Below are positions 62,140 to 64,000 of a stretch of 64,000 bases of DNA, one piece after another (position 1 is the stretch's first letter; the number at the start of each line of letters is the position of its first letter). Source of the DNA: Mesomycoplasma lagogenitalium (GTDB lineage Bacteria > Bacillota_I > Bacilli_A > Mycoplasmatales > Metamycoplasmataceae); NCBI RefSeq assembly GCF_029854295.1, contig NZ_CP122979.1, positions 248,001-312,000 on the forward strand. The letters run 5' to 3'. The translations under genes and the position numbers were made by a program. The notes beneath the pieces were generated by a model. That model was given only the letters and a program-made list of their open reading frames with translations. It ran no database searches and had not been told where the DNA came from.

Positions 62140-64000
62140 ATGAAATATCAAATTAAAAAATTAAGAAAAAATAAGATAATTATTTATAAAGGTTTAACAA
62201 TTGTAGATATTTTATTTTTAGGAATAATTATAGCAATAGCATCGCTTCCAATCATTTTTATCCAAGAAAATTGAATTTTAAAAATATCATTATTTTTTAT
62301 AATTTCCTTATTTTCCGTTCCTTTGCTTTTTAAATATAGAAAACACCAAGCAAAAGGTTATCAAATATTAATAAGGATGTTTAAATTTGTTTCTTCAAAT
62401 AAAAAATATAAACGAATTAAATCAAAAAATAAAAAGGGAAATATAGAAAATATTATTCCTTATTCTAAAAAAGGAAAAATTGGAATTATTAACAAGGATA
62501 ATAAAAGTGTTTTTGGAGCATTGAAAATTTTTGGTAAAAACATAACATCAGAATCTAAAAATGACCAACTAGTATTAATGAGAAATTTGACTGATTTTTT
62601 TAATAAAATCAAAATGAAAGCAACAATAGTTAAATTACCTGTTAAAGAAGATTTGTCTAAGAATCTTAATTCAATTAAAAATAATAAAGAAAATTACATT
62701 AATTTATCTAAGTTTTATGATGAATGAAATCGTGAAATAAAAGATGATTTTTCTGAAAAATTAAAAAGTGAATATTATTTAATAATTTATGAAAAGGATG
62801 AAGATAAATTAAAATCGGAAATGAATGATTTATCAAGAGAATTAAATAATTGCAAAATTAGTTCAGAAATACTAAATATACAAGAATTAACAAAATTAAT
62901 AAACGAAATTTATATTCATAATCCCAATTTTAATTTCTCATTATTTGAAAAAGAAAACAAAATTCTAGATATTAATAAGGTAAATTTTAAAAAAGATTAT
63001 TTTAAAATTGATGGAAATTTTTATTCAACACAAACTATACACGAATATGCAACATTATTAAAAAATGATTGAATTTGAAAAATTTTTAATACTCCTAGTG
63101 TTGTTATATGACATATAAATACAATTGATATCGAATCCTTTTTAAATAATATTAATAGAACAGAAATTAATGCCGAAATGAATGCTTTTGAAGAAAAAAA
63201 TCGTCCCAAATCTAGAAAAATGAATCAAGAGATAGAGGCGATTAAAGAAATAGTTGACTCTGCTATGAGCGGACAAGAAAATATTGTTGAAAGCACAATT
63301 ATATTTTTAACTAAAGCCACTAATTTACAAACAATTAAAAAAGTTAAAACGATTAACGAAAGAAATTTATCAAGTATTAATTCTAAAATTGATAATTTAA
63401 TTTACCGTCAATTTGAAGGATTTTCAGCAAGTTTATTTATTAAAAACGATTTATTAAAAGAATTTCAAGAACAAGCAGTGTCAAACATTTCATATGGATG
63501 ACCATTTGTAATTGAAGAATTTAATGATGGAACTTTTCCAATTACAGGTATAGATAAAAATAATAATGTTCCCATCTTTTTTGATCCAAGATTAAAAAAA
63601 TCAGATAGAACAAACCATAATATGTTTATTTTTGGAGAACCTGGAAAAGGAAAAACAACTTTTACTAAAAAGATAATGTTATCTAATTTAGCCAAAGGTG
63701 ATGAAATCATTTTAATTGATACTCAAAACGAATTTACTGATTTTGTAGAAAAATTAAATGGTCAAATGATTAATTTAGGTTCAGATAATGAAATTGTTAT
63801 TAACCCTTTACAAATAAGAAACTTTTGAAATCCAAGACCCTTAACAGAAGAAGAATATAAATTTAATAATGAATCACTTTTAATTCAACAAGAAAATTTT
63901 ATGGAAGTTTGATTAAAGTTGCTTTATGGTGATAAATTAGGTGTTAATGAAAGAGATATGATTATCTATTATTTAAAAGATTTATATAAATCATTAGGTT
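62140..64000 (+). CDS. VirB4/TraE-like conjugation ATPase with VirB3-like N-terminus (partial)
   Basis: The frame leaves the window after 620 codons. Residues 1-75 contain two membrane helices (VDILFLGIIIAIASLPIIFI and ISLFFIISLFSVPLLF), like VirB3. A long soluble region follows, with the VirB4 pattern YRQFEGFSASLFIKNDLLKEFQ. Walker A is GEPGKGKTT (residues 499-507), then EIILIDTQNEF (Walker B-like strand) and the GSDNEIVINPLQI block typical of VirB4/TraE. It energises conjugative DNA transfer. It is the TraE gene of mycoplasma ICEs by context. It starts 3 nt after the VirB6-like gene. Confidence 0.85.

Overview
The window comes from a wall-less Mollicute. In-frame TGA codons are read as tryptophan in nearly every gene, and the window encodes a tRNA-Trp with a UCA anticodon (48273-48347, minus strand). 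The DNA is very AT-rich, lipoproteins are abundant, and the rpsP-trmD-rplS operon has no rimM. Fructose PTS, phosphofructokinase and nucleoside-uptake genes point to a sugar-fermenting species of the Mycoplasma hominis group (Mycoplasmopsis or a close relative). Species is not determined.

Layout. 0-1.3 kb: end of lgt, then trxB. 1.4-6.9 kb: five surface lipoproteins, one carrying an M60/enhancin-like metalloprotease motif. Three of them have 15-17 nt poly(A) tracts inside the promoter region, a layout known from phase-variable mycoplasma lipoproteins. 7-11.9 kb: NERD and YgjP-like proteins, then cysS-rlmB-(sigma-like gene)-rpmG-secE-nusG, which mirrors the Bacillus sigH neighbourhood. 12-18.1 kb: a nucleoside-type ABC importer (BMP lipoprotein, double ATPase, two permeases), the first permease with a long cytoplasmic coiled-coil tail. 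18.3-25.7 kb: small membrane proteins, efp, transketolase, an ECF substrate-binding protein, trxA, pepP and a second rpmG. 25.9-29.8 kb: a GH32 protein with an altered nucleophile position, a weak PfkB-like partner, gpsA and smpB. 29.9-32.8 kb: an accessory island in which a lipoprotein and a decayed IS30-type element appear to split a small minus-strand gene. 33-45.8 kb: pfkA, rluD, a tandem PEBP-like protein, a YigZ-like protein, fruA-fruK, ecfA1-ecfA2-ecfT and ligA. 45.8-52.8 kb: tRNAs, CIRCE-controlled clpB, rpsP-trmD-rplS and tandem M42 aminopeptidases. 53-56.5 kb: an FMN-riboswitch-like RNA in front of a nicotinate phosphoribosyltransferase, then trmN6-like and metG. 56.5-58.9 kb (minus): a C39-peptidase ABC exporter with an accessory protein. 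59.1-64 kb: a type IV secretion module (VirB2-, VirB6- and VirB3/VirB4-like) resembling a mycoplasma integrative conjugative element; it runs off the window.

Most notable signals: (1) an FMN-riboswitch-like RNA with an unusual J1/2-P2 side upstream of a nicotinate salvage gene; (2) an IS30-type element flanked by 24-bp direct repeats of a transcription-terminator hairpin; (3) a sigma-like gene without an AUG start in the sigH position; (4) poly(A)-switched lipoprotein promoters; (5) a conjugation module with an HU-like gene shifted in frame at an A-run.

All calls come from reading the sequence and from knowledge of the families; no database search was run.
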